A stretch of DNA of 44,768 nucleotides from an uncultured Clostridia bacterium (GTDB lineage: Bacteria; Bacillota; Clostridia; Oscillospirales; Ruminococcaceae). The notes beneath the pieces are model-generated. The model searched no databases and was not told the DNA's origin. It saw nothing but the letters and a program-made list of their open reading frames with translations. Of this stretch, positions 15,911 to 24,362 are shown piece after piece (within the stretch, counting starts at the first letter, position 1; each line of letters starts with the position of its first letter). The stretch lies in contig CANQNY010000006.1 in assembly GCA_947625335.1 (NCBI GenBank), forward strand, positions 1-44,768, read 5' to 3'. Position numbers and translations under genes: made by a program.

Positions 15911-16264
15911 TAAACTTAGCGGCTTGATGTGGTGACACATCTCGAACAACGTAGTGAACCGCCAAATGGCGGGTGTGCGCTTTGCGTTTAGCTATCGTAG
16001 GAAATGACGATAAAAAGCGTGCTAACAGGGAAAAACTAAGTCTGAAAACAAACGGCTTAACTTTCAGATATGTTAATCCTGTGCTTTCTGATAAGGAAGT
16101 CTAACGACCATTCCTCGGACGTGAGATTCGTCAACAGAAGTAGGGGCGGGGTGAAATTACCCGCTGGGTGAGAACCCCTTAAATCGAAGTGCTACGGCGG
16201 TAAATATTACCGTGTGATATGGTCTACTCCCCTAATAAATATCGGGAAACCGAGGGTATAAAGG
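15911..16264 (+). ncRNA. Group I self-splicing intron
   Basis: A 354-nt group I intron without a homing-endonuclease gene. All core helices can be read: P3 TGACGA (16005-16010) with TCGTCA (16128-16133); P4 ACAGG (16025-16029) with CCTGT (16078-16082); P5 TCTGAAA (16041-16047) with TTTCAGA (16062-16068); P6 CTTTC (16084-16088) with GGAAG (16095-16099); P7 GACCAT (16106-16111) with ATGGTC (16219-16224). The 3' strand of P3 lies between the two P7 strands, the group I pseudoknot. The TCTAACGACCATTCC and GATATGGTCTA texts match the R and S elements. At the 5' site, U15910 pairs G15919 as the splice wobble (P1). P10 joins TAAG (16265-16268) to CTTA (15915-15918). G16264 is the terminal G. Confidence 0.93.
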
Positions 16265-19050
16265 TAAGAAGATTGGGCTATGCGCTTGACGTTGCTACAT
16301 TGCAACAGGTGGCGTATAATCACGGGATTTATGAATCCGTGCAGAATATGACGCAGGCGCAGAAGTCGCAGATACGCTATATCGCAATTATGGAGCAGTC
16401 CGCAAACGCTATGAACGATATGGCGCGTACAATCGAAAGCCCTGCGAACCAGATGAGGATTTTCGAGCAGAGAATAGATCAGTTTAAGAGAGCAGTCGGA
16501 AACGGGTTAATGCCTATTGTAAGTGCGGCGTTGCCTTATCTTACGGCTTTTGTCCGCATACTTACCGAAACCGTGCAGGGTATAGCGGATTCCTTGGGAT
16601 TTGAGATACCGCAGTTTAACTACGGCGATATTGTAGCGGACAGCAACAAGGGAATAGCGTCAAGTTTTGACGATGCGACGGCAGCGGCGAAGACGTTCAA
16701 GGGGACGCTTTCAAGCATTGACCAGTTGAACATAATCGGCAGTCATAAAGAAAGCGGAACGGGTGACCTTACAAACCCGTATGACCTTGACCTTGATTTG
16801 CCGTCCTATGATTTCCTTGACGGTCTGTCGGAGAGCGCGGATGACGTTTACAACAAGATGAAAAAGGTGTTCAGCGGCATAGTGGGCTTTGTGAAAGAGG
16901 CTCTGCCGTATGTGGCAGCGTTCGGCGCGGCGATTGTAGGAATAAAGCTTGGTGGGCTTATAGCACAGTTGCCTAAATTGGCTTCAACTGCATTTATGGC
17001 TGTAAAAAGTTTTTCTCCTTTTCAGCTTGCGCTTGCGGCGGCGGCATCTTCGGCTGTACTCTTGTATAGCGGCATTAAAAACCTTAAAACGGGCACCGGC
17101 AACCTCGCTAACAATATAATGAAAGTTAAGGCGGGTTTTGGTATCGCAACGGGAGCAGTTGCAGGATTTGTGGCTACGGGTCACCCCATAGCGGCAATTG
17201 CGGTTGCAATCAGCGCGGTAGTTGGCGCTTTGGCGGGTTGGGATTCCGCTCAAAGGGAAATAAACAGAACCATTTCTGACAGCATTGTTTATATGGACAA
17301 TGGTGGCATTTCAATCAGAGGGTTTACTGATGGGTTCAAGAGTTATTTTTCATCAATTACCGATCACTATGATGATATTTTAGCCAACACAAAAGCGTTT
17401 GAGAGCAATGAAACCCAGTTGAGAAACGCTGCTAAAGAAGTTTCAAATCTAACCGACAAATATATGAACTTGGACTCGGAAATGACCGAGGCAGACGCGC
17501 AGGCACTCGCAGATAATATTAAAAAAATTGGCGATAGCATCAGAGATAATTTGGGAGATGCCGTGCAGGGGATAATAACAGGTTTACAGGGTACATTTGG
17601 AACTTTTGTTACTGAAATGGGCGGTAGCGTAGATGACTTAATCGGTAAATTCAACTTGCTGGAAGAACTGGGTGGATCCTCTATTAATTATCAGCAGAAA
17701 AAAGCCGAAGAAATAGTCAAAAATATAACAGGTGGTGACCTGTCGCTTGAAGAACGGCAGGAAGCATTGCAAGAACTTAATGACACAATCAAGAATATGG
17801 GCGCAAATGTAGATTTGGGTACTGACGAATCGTACTCTTTTTATAACGCACTCAAAAAAGCAACAACCGCAAAAATCGATTTTAAAAATCACGATGAACT
17901 TTTGGACAATATCAACAGTTTCAAGGAAATGGCGGCAACTGCCAAATCAAGTATTGAGGAGGCACGTCTTGCGCTTAGGAAGTCAACCGAAACCGAAATG
18001 GAACGCCTTAAGACGGCAATGTACAAGGACACGGGGCAGACCGTTGCACAAGCGTTTGACGAAATGGTTGGAGAAGGCGCATTTGATAAAATGTTTTCAG
18101 AAACCTTAGCAGCAATTGACGAAAGTGCCAAATTTGATACCGGCAGGATAGACAATGCAATGTCCCTTTTTGTGTCGTCAATAACAGATAAACTTGACCA
18201 AGCGGTTTTGGATTCTGCGGCAACAGAACAAATTGCTTTTGGCGATGCTTTAAGCGGAACGTTCACGGCATACGGGGAAACGCTTGCTGATACTATGCAA
18301 AATGGCTCGTTTTGGGAAAAAGCAACGGCGTTTCTTTCGCCTCTTGGGAGCTTGGCAGGCAACTCGTTGGTGGGTAATGTTGACGCTGTTGCAGAAGCGG
18401 AGAAAAAACACCTCGAAACAATAAAAGAGGGGTATTCCGACATATACGATGCCTTGTCTGAAACGGGTGTTAAAGTTACTGATGAATCTAAGAAAATTGC
18501 TGCAGATACAATTCAAGGCTGGGTTGATGGCACAATAGAAAATCAAGATGACTTGTTTAAAGCACTTGACTCTTTGGGCAATAAATCAATTGACACGGTG
18601 AGAGAATCGCTTGAATCAAACTCCCCGTCGAGAAAGACAATGGAAATCGGCGGAGATTTTGACGAGGGATTTAGATTAGGTATTCTTAGAGGCGAACACG
18701 ACGTATTTTCGACAATTCGAGAGTTTGGCGAAAGGGTCGCAGTATTGTTTCAAAGTTATATGCCCGATTTTGGCGTATATGCGGAGCAAGCGTCGGCAAG
18801 TTTCTCGAAAATATATCAGCCGAAAACAAGTTACTCCTACGCCGCGCAGACTGCGCCCGCTGTACAGTCGGCAGGATATGACCCGAGAGCCGTAACGGAG
18901 GCGGCGCAGCTTTGGGGGTCGGTTGACAGACCGATAGATGTAAATGTACAGCTTAATAGCGTTGTTGAGCTTGACGGCGACCAAGTGGGTCAGGCAGTCA
19001 CAAATTATCAGAATGGGCGCGTAATTGCGTCAAACGGTATGGCAAAATAA
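16265..19050 (+). CDS. Tape measure protein, exon 2
   Basis: The remaining 928 codons plus stop. Joined to exon 1 the protein reads GELEPL-RRLGYALDVATLQ, exactly the text conserved in phage tape measures, and totals 1,322 residues, enough for a tail near 200 nm at about 0.15 nm per residue. There are apolar segments (AALPYVAAFGAAIVGIKLGG, AFMAVKSFSPF..., GAVAGFVATGHPIAAIAVAI) typical of tape measures, then long coiled regions, and SNSPSRKTMEIGGDFDEGF near the end. An ATG at 16,219 inside the intron could be mistaken for the start. The middle (about 17,300-18,650) is more AT-rich than the flanks. Confidence 0.88.
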
Positions 19051-19055
19051 TTTTT

Positions 19056-19090
19056 CCCCGTCTGCAATTTTTTCTGCGGACGGGGATTTT
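19056..19090 (+). terminator. Terminator after the tape measure gene
   Basis: CCCCGTC(T)GC and GC(G)GACGGGG form a 10-bp stem with one mismatch around an ATTTTTTCT loop, followed by ATTTTT. It lies right after the tape-measure stop and would end the first late transcript. Confidence 0.75.
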
Positions 19091-19105
19091 TACGAAAATT
19101 TTCGG

Positions 19106-19134
19106 TTGACACAGCAAATAAAATGTGGTAAAAT
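19106..19134 (+). promoter_or_regulatory. Strong promoter, TTGACA-17-TAAAAT
   Basis: TTGACA (19106-19111), exactly 17 nt, TAAAAT (19129-19134). No plausible coding gene follows before the terminator at 19,224, so it probably drives a short RNA. Confidence 0.7.
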
Positions 19135-19139
19135 GATAT

Positions 19140-19262
19140 TGTCAAAGGGGCACTCCTGCCTTTGGCGGTTAAGCGGCTTTTGTAATTTCACCGATTTTTT
19201 CCTTTCGCTTTTTACCTCGCAAGCCGAACCCCCGTTCCGAAAGAGCGGGGGTTCGGTGTTTA
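19140..19262 (+). ncRNA. Candidate small RNA of about 120 nt
   Basis: A strong promoter (19106-19134) and a strong terminator (19224-19262) bracket about 120 nt without a convincing gene. The 5' part forms CAAAGG...CCTTTG around GGCACTCCTG, and then comes GCGG..AGCGGCTTTTG. A short Phe/Leu-rich frame crosses it but has no ribosome site. It could be a regulatory RNA of the prophage or an antitermination element; neither can be decided here. Confidence 0.45.
19224..19262. terminator. Strong 11-bp terminator hairpin
   Basis: CCGAACCCCCG (19224-19234) pairs perfectly with CGGGGGTTCGG (19246-19256), followed by TGTTTATTTTTAG. It ends the candidate small RNA on the plus strand and separates it from the minus-strand lipoprotein gene that ends at 19,287. 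Confidence 0.8.
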
Positions 19263-19286
19263 TTTTTAGTAAACAGGGCGGAATTT

Positions 19287-20495
19287 TTAATATCCGTTCT
19301 GAGCAACACCATATATGGCTTGCTCGTGCGTAAATCCCTCATATTCAAGCTGGTTTATCAAGCTTTCTCTTGAAAAACTAGTGTATTTTAAATATTGCTC
19401 TGCCATTTTAGCAGCTTGTTCATTCCAATTGGCATTACATTTATCCGCGCCGTAAACCGCCTGTTCGTGCGTGAATTTTTCATATTCTAACTGTTTTATT
19501 AAACCTGTATAGGAAAAAGCAGAATAATCCAAATAGTTTTTTGCCTTTTTTAGTGCTTGCTCGTTCCAATTCGCGCCGACATTATCAGCCCCATAGGTCG
19601 CCTCAGTGGTTGAAAACCCTTCGTATTCTAGCTGTCCTATTAAGCCGTTGCGCGAAAATGCTGAATAGTTTAAATAGGATTCTGCTTTTTTAAGAGCATT
19701 TCTCTCTCCAATAGTAACGGTTGATTGAGTAGAAACGGGTTGACTTTCGCTTGAAGATGTTGGCTTGTTGCTTTCGGAAGTTGTGGAGGCGGGTAAAGTA
19801 TATAATTTTTGGTCTTCGGTCAATTCCCATACATCAGTATTTTCAATTACTTCATCAAGCGCAGCGAGTACATCAGTATCAACAAAATTCATATCGTGTT
19901 TTATCTCGTCGCCGTCTTTGTATACAAGCCAAACTACGATAGGATTTCCATTATTGTCAATAATAACGGTTACAGCATTTTCACAACCGTTTATTTCAAT
20001 TTCATCTTCGGCATATGAGCCCAAATGAAGGTTAAAGAAATAATAGACAAATGCGGCTTTTTCTTGTACTGTGTTATTTGAAGAAATGTTACAAATTAGT
20101 TTAACTTGTGATTTGTTCTCGTAAAAATATGTAGACAAATACACACTAGATTTTATGTTATACTGGTCAATATCCAAACCGGTAGAGGACTGCTTAGTGC
20201 AATAACTTTCAGGTACCGTCAATACCTTTGCGACCCTTTTCACGTTTTCTTTGGGCATACGATATTCTTCGTTACCGTCTCCCCCTTTTAACGATGAAAG
20301 TTCTTGAGACATTTCCTCGTTTTCTGTTTCAAGAGAGCTAACTTTTGACAAAAGATTGTCACAACTTGAACTTAGTGAAGAATTTGTTGCCGAAAGTTCA
20401 AGATTTCTTTTATACATACCGCGGTCATAGATAAAAAGGAGAGTAATCACCAGAACCGCAATACCCGAAAATGTAATAATCAAGGCTTTTTTCAT
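19287..20495 (-). CDS. Ltp-type surface protein (superinfection exclusion candidate)
   Basis: A 402-residue protein with an N-terminal membrane anchor (ALIITFSGIAVLVITLLFIY), a short coiled coil (SSLETENEEMSQELSSL), a unique middle domain, a Thr/Ser linker and three C-terminal Ltp repeats of about 48 residues. Each repeat has A..YL.Y(S/T)(S/A)FS...LI.QLEYE.F(S/T)...A.YG. Ltp repeats (PF07553) occur in the phage TP-J34 lipoprotein Ltp, which blocks entry of other phage DNA. It lies antisense within the late region with its own AT-rich promoter, as a lysogeny-expressed moron should. The ATG is the second one, 9 nt after AAAGGAAACG. No lipobox Cys is seen, so it is anchored rather than lipidated. 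Confidence 0.8.
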   Translation of the reverse strand: MKKALIITFSGIAVLVITLLFIYDRGMYKRNLELSATNSSLSSSCDNLLSKVSSLETENEEMSQELSSLKGGDGNEEYRMPKENVKRVAKVLTVPESYCTKQSSTGLDIDQYNIKSSVYLSTYFYENKSQVKLICNISSNNTVQEKAAFVYYFFNLHLGSYAEDEIEINGCENAVTVIIDNNGNPIVVWLVYKDGDEIKHDMNFVDTDVLAALDEVIENTDVWELTEDQKLYTLPASTTSESNKPTSSSESQPVSTQSTVTIGERNALKKAESYLNYSAFSRNGLIGQLEYEGFSTTEATYGADNVGANWNEQALKKAKNYLDYSAFSYTGLIKQLEYEKFTHEQAVYGADKCNANWNEQAAKMAEQYLKYTSFSRESLINQLEYEGFTHEQAIYGVAQNGY

Positions 20496-20532
20496 TTTAT
20501 CGTTTCCTTTCAATCAAATTATAATATGATTT

Positions 20533-20561
20533 ATTTTAACATATATTTAAGTTAAATACAA
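20533..20561 (-). promoter_or_regulatory. Possible promoter of the Ltp gene
   Basis: On the minus strand TTGTAT (20561-20556), 17 nt, TAAAAT (20538-20533). A TATAAT also occurs at 20523-20518 on the minus strand, without a clear -35. Two copies of AAGTTAAA in this AT-rich gap could be a regulator site. Confidence 0.4.
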
Positions 20562-20630
20562 GTTAAAGAGAAATTTTTCGTTAAAAAATAGAATTTTTTT
20601 GTATAAAACTAACAAAAAATATGAAAAATC

Positions 20631-20659
20631 TTGCAATTTGTGTTGATAAGAAGTATAAT
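20631..20659 (+). promoter_or_regulatory. Promoter of the second lipoprotein gene
   Basis: TTGCAA (20631-20636), 17 nt, TATAAT (20654-20659), ending 28 nt before the ATG at 20,688. This gives the gene a transcription start independent of the late operon. Confidence 0.65.
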
Positions 20660-20687
20660 AATAAACAGTATAGTGGGAGGTATAATT

Positions 20688-21326
20688 ATGAAAAAAACAA
20701 TATTGATATTATGCGCGGCGGTTCTTTTGCTTTCGGGGTGTTCAGCAAACAAAGAGTTGTTTGAAAACAATAGCTCTGAATCCACTTCATCAAGTTCAAC
20801 GGCTAGTAGCGTGATTGAAACAAGTAGTTCAAGCACATCAAGAAATACAATTACTTCAAGTGACACAAGCAGTACAAATACTGATGAAAGCAGTTCAAGT
20901 ATTGCTGAAAGTAGCGATACTGAAAGTTCAAGTGAAGAACCGAGCATTGTTTTAACTGAAGATTATGTACTTAGCAATTCAACGGAAACGTTAACCACGC
21001 CTTCTGGGAACATATGGTTTGACTTAGACGGGCAGTATGTCACTTATATTGACAGATGGGAAAGTATGAACGATGATGAAATCGTTGCTGAAGCGTATCT
21101 TGATATGACCGATATTTTGGTTAATACAAAACACGGCGTGGTTAATTTTGTGTGGGCAAACAAAGAAGGTAATTTTGAGGCTCTTGGTGTTATAGCCACA
21201 AAATGGAACGGTAAAATTTTAAACTGTAGTAAAATTGTATGGTTTGGCGATAAATATAAAAGATTGAATAGCAACGAATTCGCAGATATTATGTATGAAG
21301 CGTTACAAGAAAATATAGGTAACTAA
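20688..21326 (+). CDS. Prophage-encoded lipoprotein with Ser/Thr-rich linker
   Basis: A 212-residue lipoprotein. The signal peptide is KKTILILCAAVLLLSGCSAN with the lipobox LSGC (Cys about residue 17), so the mature protein is membrane-anchored outside the cell. A Ser/Thr/Glu-rich linker of about 75 residues is followed by a compact domain of about 115 residues (NIWFDLDGQYVTYIDRW, VVNFVWANKEGNFEALGVIA) that I do not recognise. GTGGGAGG precedes the ATG. It is AT-rich, divergent from the Ltp gene and has its own promoter, pointing to a lysogenic-conversion gene. Confidence 0.75.
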   Translation: MKKTILILCAAVLLLSGCSANKELFENNSSESTSSSSTASSVIETSSSSTSRNTITSSDTSSTNTDESSSSIAESSDTESSSEEPSIVLTEDYVLSNSTETLTTPSGNIWFDLDGQYVTYIDRWESMNDDEIVAEAYLDMTDILVNTKHGVVNFVWANKEGNFEALGVIATKWNGKILNCSKIVWFGDKYKRLNSNEFADIMYEALQENIGN

Positions 21327-21374
21327 TTTTTATAAAGTTATAAATAACAATAAAATTTGAGGAGGTAAAAGGTT

Positions 21375-21689
21375 ATGGCAAAAGGGAAAAAGAAGTTTAT
21401 AGACACGCGTGACCCGATAGGTCAAATCTTTTCGGGGATAACGCTTTTCCTTACCATAGTCAGCGGCGTGGGAATGGTGTCTGCGCTTATCGCGTTGATA
21501 TGCAGAGCAGAAGACGCGGGAATAGCTTTCGGAATTCTTACAGGGGCTTTCGTGGTTTTTCTGTTTATGTATTGGGCGGTCGTTTCGGTGTCCAAAATCG
21601 TAAACAACACCACCGAAATGAACGAAACACTAAAGGAGATCCGAAATTCTCTTAAACCCACAAATAACAGCAATTCGGAAACCCAGTAA
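21375..21689 (+). CDS. Small membrane protein
   Basis: A 104-residue protein with a basic start (MAKGKKKFIDTRDPIGQIF) and two membrane helices (about residues 19-44 and 49-72), then an acidic, amphipathic tail ending in an Asn-rich stretch. GAGGAGG precedes the ATG. It follows the lipoprotein gene and is closed by a terminator, so it belongs to the same inserted cassette. Family not recognised; a membrane-acting exclusion or immunity role would be a guess. Confidence 0.65.
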   Translation: MAKGKKKFIDTRDPIGQIFSGITLFLTIVSGVGMVSALIALICRAEDAGIAFGILTGAFVVFLFMYWAVVSVSKIVNNTTEMNETLKEIRNSLKPTNNSNSETQ

Positions 21690-21696
21690 TAAGCAG

Positions 21697-21730
21697 CTCC
21701 CCTCGGCGGCATACCGAGGGGAATTTTGTT
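21697..21730 (+). terminator. Terminator after the moron cassette
   Basis: CCCCTCGG and CCGAGGGG form a perfect stem of about 9 bp around CGGCATA, followed by AATTTTGTT. Confidence 0.75.
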
Positions 21731-21762
21731 ATAAAAACGTCAAGTATTTTTTTCAAAAGCTA

Positions 21763-21791
21763 TTGACAATGTGAATTTAATGTGCTATAAT
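21763..21791 (+). promoter_or_regulatory. Perfect consensus promoter for tail-tip/lysis genes
   Basis: TTGACA (21763-21768), 17 nt, TATAAT (21786-21791): both boxes match the sigma-A consensus exactly, with TGTGC before the -10 box. Transcription would start near 21,798, just before leader element 2. Confidence 0.85.
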
Positions 21792-21820
21792 TATTATAAT
21801 TAAATATGTATAGAGCCTTT

Positions 21821-21869
21821 GAGCCGATTCGGCGGGTGCATTATGCGCCTGTCGGTCGGCTCTTTTTTT
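21821..21869 (+). terminator. Terminator-like hairpin, leader element 2
   Basis: GAGCCGA (21821-21827) pairs with TCGGCTC (21856-21862), and inside it CGGCGGGTGCA (21830-21840) pairs with TGCGCCTGTCG (21844-21854), followed by seven T. It stands only about 25 nt downstream of the expected start of a perfect promoter and before the tail genes, so readthrough must be allowed. The 5' motif TATAGAGCCTTTGAGCCG (21809-21826) repeats that of element 1. Confidence 0.75.
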
Positions 21870-21898
21870 GTTTTAGGGGGAAAAGAGGGTAACAAGTA

Positions 21899-22294
21899 AT
21901 GGCAAAAGGCACGGTTTGTTGGCTTAAAATAGACGGTGTTGTTATGCCCACGCCGTCGGATTATACGTTTGTTGAGGCAGACTTCGACTCGGACTCCTCG
22001 GCGCGTTCGGAAACGGGACTTCTCATAAGAGACAGAATAAGGCAAGGCGTTTTGTCGCCCGAATACACGTGGAACATAATTACAACGGCGCAGCTCGCGG
22101 TAATCCTTAAAGCCTGCAAGCCCGAAAAAATACAGGTTACTTGCTTTGACCCTATGGCAGCGGAGGAAGAAGTTCCGTTTATGCGCACTTTTTCGGGATA
22201 TGCACAGGCAACGCGAAAGCCGAAAGTTGTACTCCCCCGCGAAAATCCTCTTGATACGTTGTGGAAGCTTTCAATGTCGTTTATTGAATATTAA
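21899..22294 (+). CDS. Phage tail protein (DUF6711-like)
   Basis: A 131-residue protein beginning MAKGTVCWLKIDGVVMPTPS, followed by SARSETGLLIRDRIRQGV and TWNIIT. This is a small tail protein widely found between tape measure and tail-tip genes of Clostridial siphophages; it probably contributes to the distal tail. The ATG follows a G-rich AAAGAGGGTAACAAGTA leader. First gene after leader element 2. Confidence 0.7.
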   Translation: MAKGTVCWLKIDGVVMPTPSDYTFVEADFDSDSSARSETGLLIRDRIRQGVLSPEYTWNIITTAQLAVILKACKPEKIQVTCFDPMAAEEEVPFMRTFSGYAQATRKPKVVLPRENPLDTLWKLSMSFIEY

Positions 22295-22312
22295 GGGGAG
22301 GAGCGATGTTGT

Positions 22313-23980
22313 ATGTATCCCGTCAGCGACGAATACAAAGCCGCCATTTCCGAGAACGTCAGGACGTTCAGGATTGGCGGGCAGATAAAGCTGAAAAGCG
22401 GCGAAATTATTCCGATTTCGGACACTACTGTCAGCGATAAAGAAGAAATTAAGATAGATACCCGCGCTATGTCGTCCGACGACGATATGAGTTTAGGTTA
22501 TTGCGGGTCTGCCACTTTGTCTATGTACATCATAGACAACAACACGTCAAGGTCATACGGTGACGCGGAAATAACGCTTACTTGCGGCTTGCAGCTGAAA
22601 AACGGCGAGTTTGAAGATATACCTATGGGCATATTTTATGTGAATTCAAACTCGGTAAAGCGGCAAAGGAATATGTTTAAAATCACCGCTTACGACGCTA
22701 TGGTAAAACTGCAATATGCGCTTACGGAAACAATGCGAGCGCAGCTTAAAGGCAAGACTGCATATCAGGCGGCGGCGATGCTCTGTAATGGCAATATGGC
22801 GCAAACCGAGGAGGAAGTTTCGGCATACCCTAACGGAGACCTCGCGCTTGATTTTTCCTCAACGCAAATCGAAACAGCCCGCGATGCCATTATGTGGTGC
22901 GGTCATCTTATGGGGTGCTTTACTTGCATTGATCGTTTCGGCAAACTGAAATTTGAACAGTTGCAGCCGAGAAATTTCACATTTGATGAGCAGTATATCT
23001 ATATAACGCCCGATCGGACAATAACGGCAGACCAGCGTTTTAAGACGGAGTTTTCGGAAACTCGTATGCAGATATTCAAACTGGTAATGCGTGACAAGGA
23101 TAATCAGCCCGCATTTTATAAAGCCACTTCTACAGCGGAAGAACATAAGAGTTCGCTTATCTCTTACGAAACCGAACAAAACCCTTTGGTAATCGGACAG
23201 ACGACGCGTTCGGTGGCTGACGTTCTAAAAAAAATAGTACTCGAGGCTTTACACCGAATGGCAATACAGCCTTTTAAAGCGTCTGTTGCCAACGACCCCG
23301 CGCTTGAGGTGCGGGATTATATAAGATTACAAAGCGGCGGGAACATTGACATTGGCACTTTCTCCTCAATGCTTACGCACTCCGTTTGGAGATATAGAGG
23401 GAGGCAGGACTTGATAAGTTCCACGTCAATGCAAATGGTAAGTTACGACGAGGGAACGGAAATCGCGCAAATAGCTACAATAGGCGCGAATAATGCAATA
23501 AATCCGATAGCCTCCGAGGAGAAAACATACGTCCAGCCGCGCTCCCAAACCGAAAAGATGGCAGCCAACGCAGGCGGGGGCGGTGATACAGACAGGCTTG
23601 TTTCTACGACTGGAGGTGAACTTCGCTTTTATGGTAATGGGTTTGGGATAATAGACTATACCGGCAAGCAGGTATTTACATTTTTCCCCAATCAGATGCA
23701 GATGCCATTTCAAGACGGATTTACCATATATTCATCAGAGCAAACGGGCTTTGGAATAATAAATATTGATAAATACGGAATACATAATAACTATAATAGA
23801 AACACAAGCGGTTTTGAAATTGTATCCACCGAAGCATCGCTTTCAGTATTCCCTGAACCCGGTGTTGAACTTGGACATATCAGGTTCGGAGGTATTACTT
23901 TGCGTGTGAGGTGGGGGGATGATAACAAACGTCATTTATATTTTGATAGCGGACTAGGCGACGAAATTCAAATTGGTTAA
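22313..23980 (+). CDS. Tail-associated baseplate/tip protein
   Basis: A 555-residue protein. The N-terminal part (VRTFRIGGQIKLKSGEIIPI and later GDAEITLTCGLQLKNGEFED, IPMGIFYVNSNSVKRQ, KITAYDAMVKLQ) has the form of tail-tip hub proteins (gp27/Tal-like fold). From about residue 395 onwards the text becomes Gly/Asn/Ser-rich and beta-repeated (GGGGDTDRLVSTTGGELRFY), as in fibre or receptor-binding domains. GGGGAGG lies upstream. Probable hub plus short fibre; the receptor is unknown. Confidence 0.75.
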   Translation: MYPVSDEYKAAISENVRTFRIGGQIKLKSGEIIPISDTTVSDKEEIKIDTRAMSSDDDMSLGYCGSATLSMYIIDNNTSRSYGDAEITLTCGLQLKNGEFEDIPMGIFYVNSNSVKRQRNMFKITAYDAMVKLQYALTETMRAQLKGKTAYQAAAMLCNGNMAQTEEEVSAYPNGDLALDFSSTQIETARDAIMWCGHLMGCFTCIDRFGKLKFEQLQPRNFTFDEQYIYITPDRTITADQRFKTEFSETRMQIFKLVMRDKDNQPAFYKATSTAEEHKSSLISYETEQNPLVIGQTTRSVADVLKKIVLEALHRMAIQPFKASVANDPALEVRDYIRLQSGGNIDIGTFSSMLTHSVWRYRGRQDLISSTSMQMVSYDEGTEIAQIATIGANNAINPIASEEKTYVQPRSQTEKMAANAGGGGDTDRLVSTTGGELRFYGNGFGIIDYTGKQVFTFFPNQMQMPFQDGFTIYSSEQTGFGIINIDKYGIHNNYNRNTSGFEIVSTEASLSVFPEPGVELGHIRFGGITLRVRWGDDNKRHLYFDSGLGDEIQIG

Positions 23981-23994
23981 AAGGAGGAATTCAA

Positions 23995-24360
23995 GTGTTC
24001 AAAACGGTGAATTTGACGGGCGAGGAAACCGCCGTTACGGGGCTTGGCGGGCAGAACACCGCCTTGCAAAACCTTGGCTCGTCTACTATTTACGCATCGG
24101 CACAGTCTGGCATTATGCCCGAGGCGGACGGCGTATGCGCCATACCCGCAGGCGGGAGCGCGGTCATTCCTGACACGCGCGGTACGATTTACCTTTATGG
24201 TAAAGGTAAGGTACAGCTGAACGGATCCAACTGGTGCAACTCAAATTTTAAGCAGCCGCCGTCGGACGGTGGGTCTGGCGGCGGGGTACTCACAAGCATT
24301 GCAGGCGCAATTCAGGCACTTGTAGATGATGTAATTTGTATCATACCAGAGGAGGAATAA
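23995..24360 (+). CDS. Small tail-tip protein
   Basis: A 121-residue protein starting at GTG 23995 after AAGGAGG. It is beta-rich with several Gly-Gly turns (GTIYLYGKGKVQLNGSNWCN) and ends with a Gly-rich linker (PPSDGGSGGG) and a short helix. Position after the hub gene suggests a tail-tip component. No family recognised. Confidence 0.6.
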   Translation: MFKTVNLTGEETAVTGLGGQNTALQNLGSSTIYASAQSGIMPEADGVCAIPAGGSAVIPDTRGTIYLYGKGKVQLNGSNWCNSNFKQPPSDGGSGGGVLTSIAGAIQALVDDVICIIPEEE

Positions 24361-24362
24361 AA

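Noticed and set aside
16219-16264. ATG at 16,219 as the start of a separate 943-residue gene
   Set aside because: It lies within the P7 strand of the group I intron, has no ribosome site, and its first 15 residues do not fit tape measures. Splicing gives a better start via exon 1.
15911-16264. Group II intron or programmed gene split by an insertion sequence
   Set aside because: No domain V, no GUGYG start and no transposase or terminal repeats; all group I core helices are present.
17300-18650. AT-rich middle of the tape measure as a second intron or inserted gene
   Set aside because: The reading frame is open throughout and the residue pattern stays tape-measure-like; no splice signals seen.
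19025-19333. Phe-rich plus-strand frame in the small RNA region as a type I toxin
   Set aside because: No start codon with a ribosome site follows the promoter, and the frame runs into the terminator stem.
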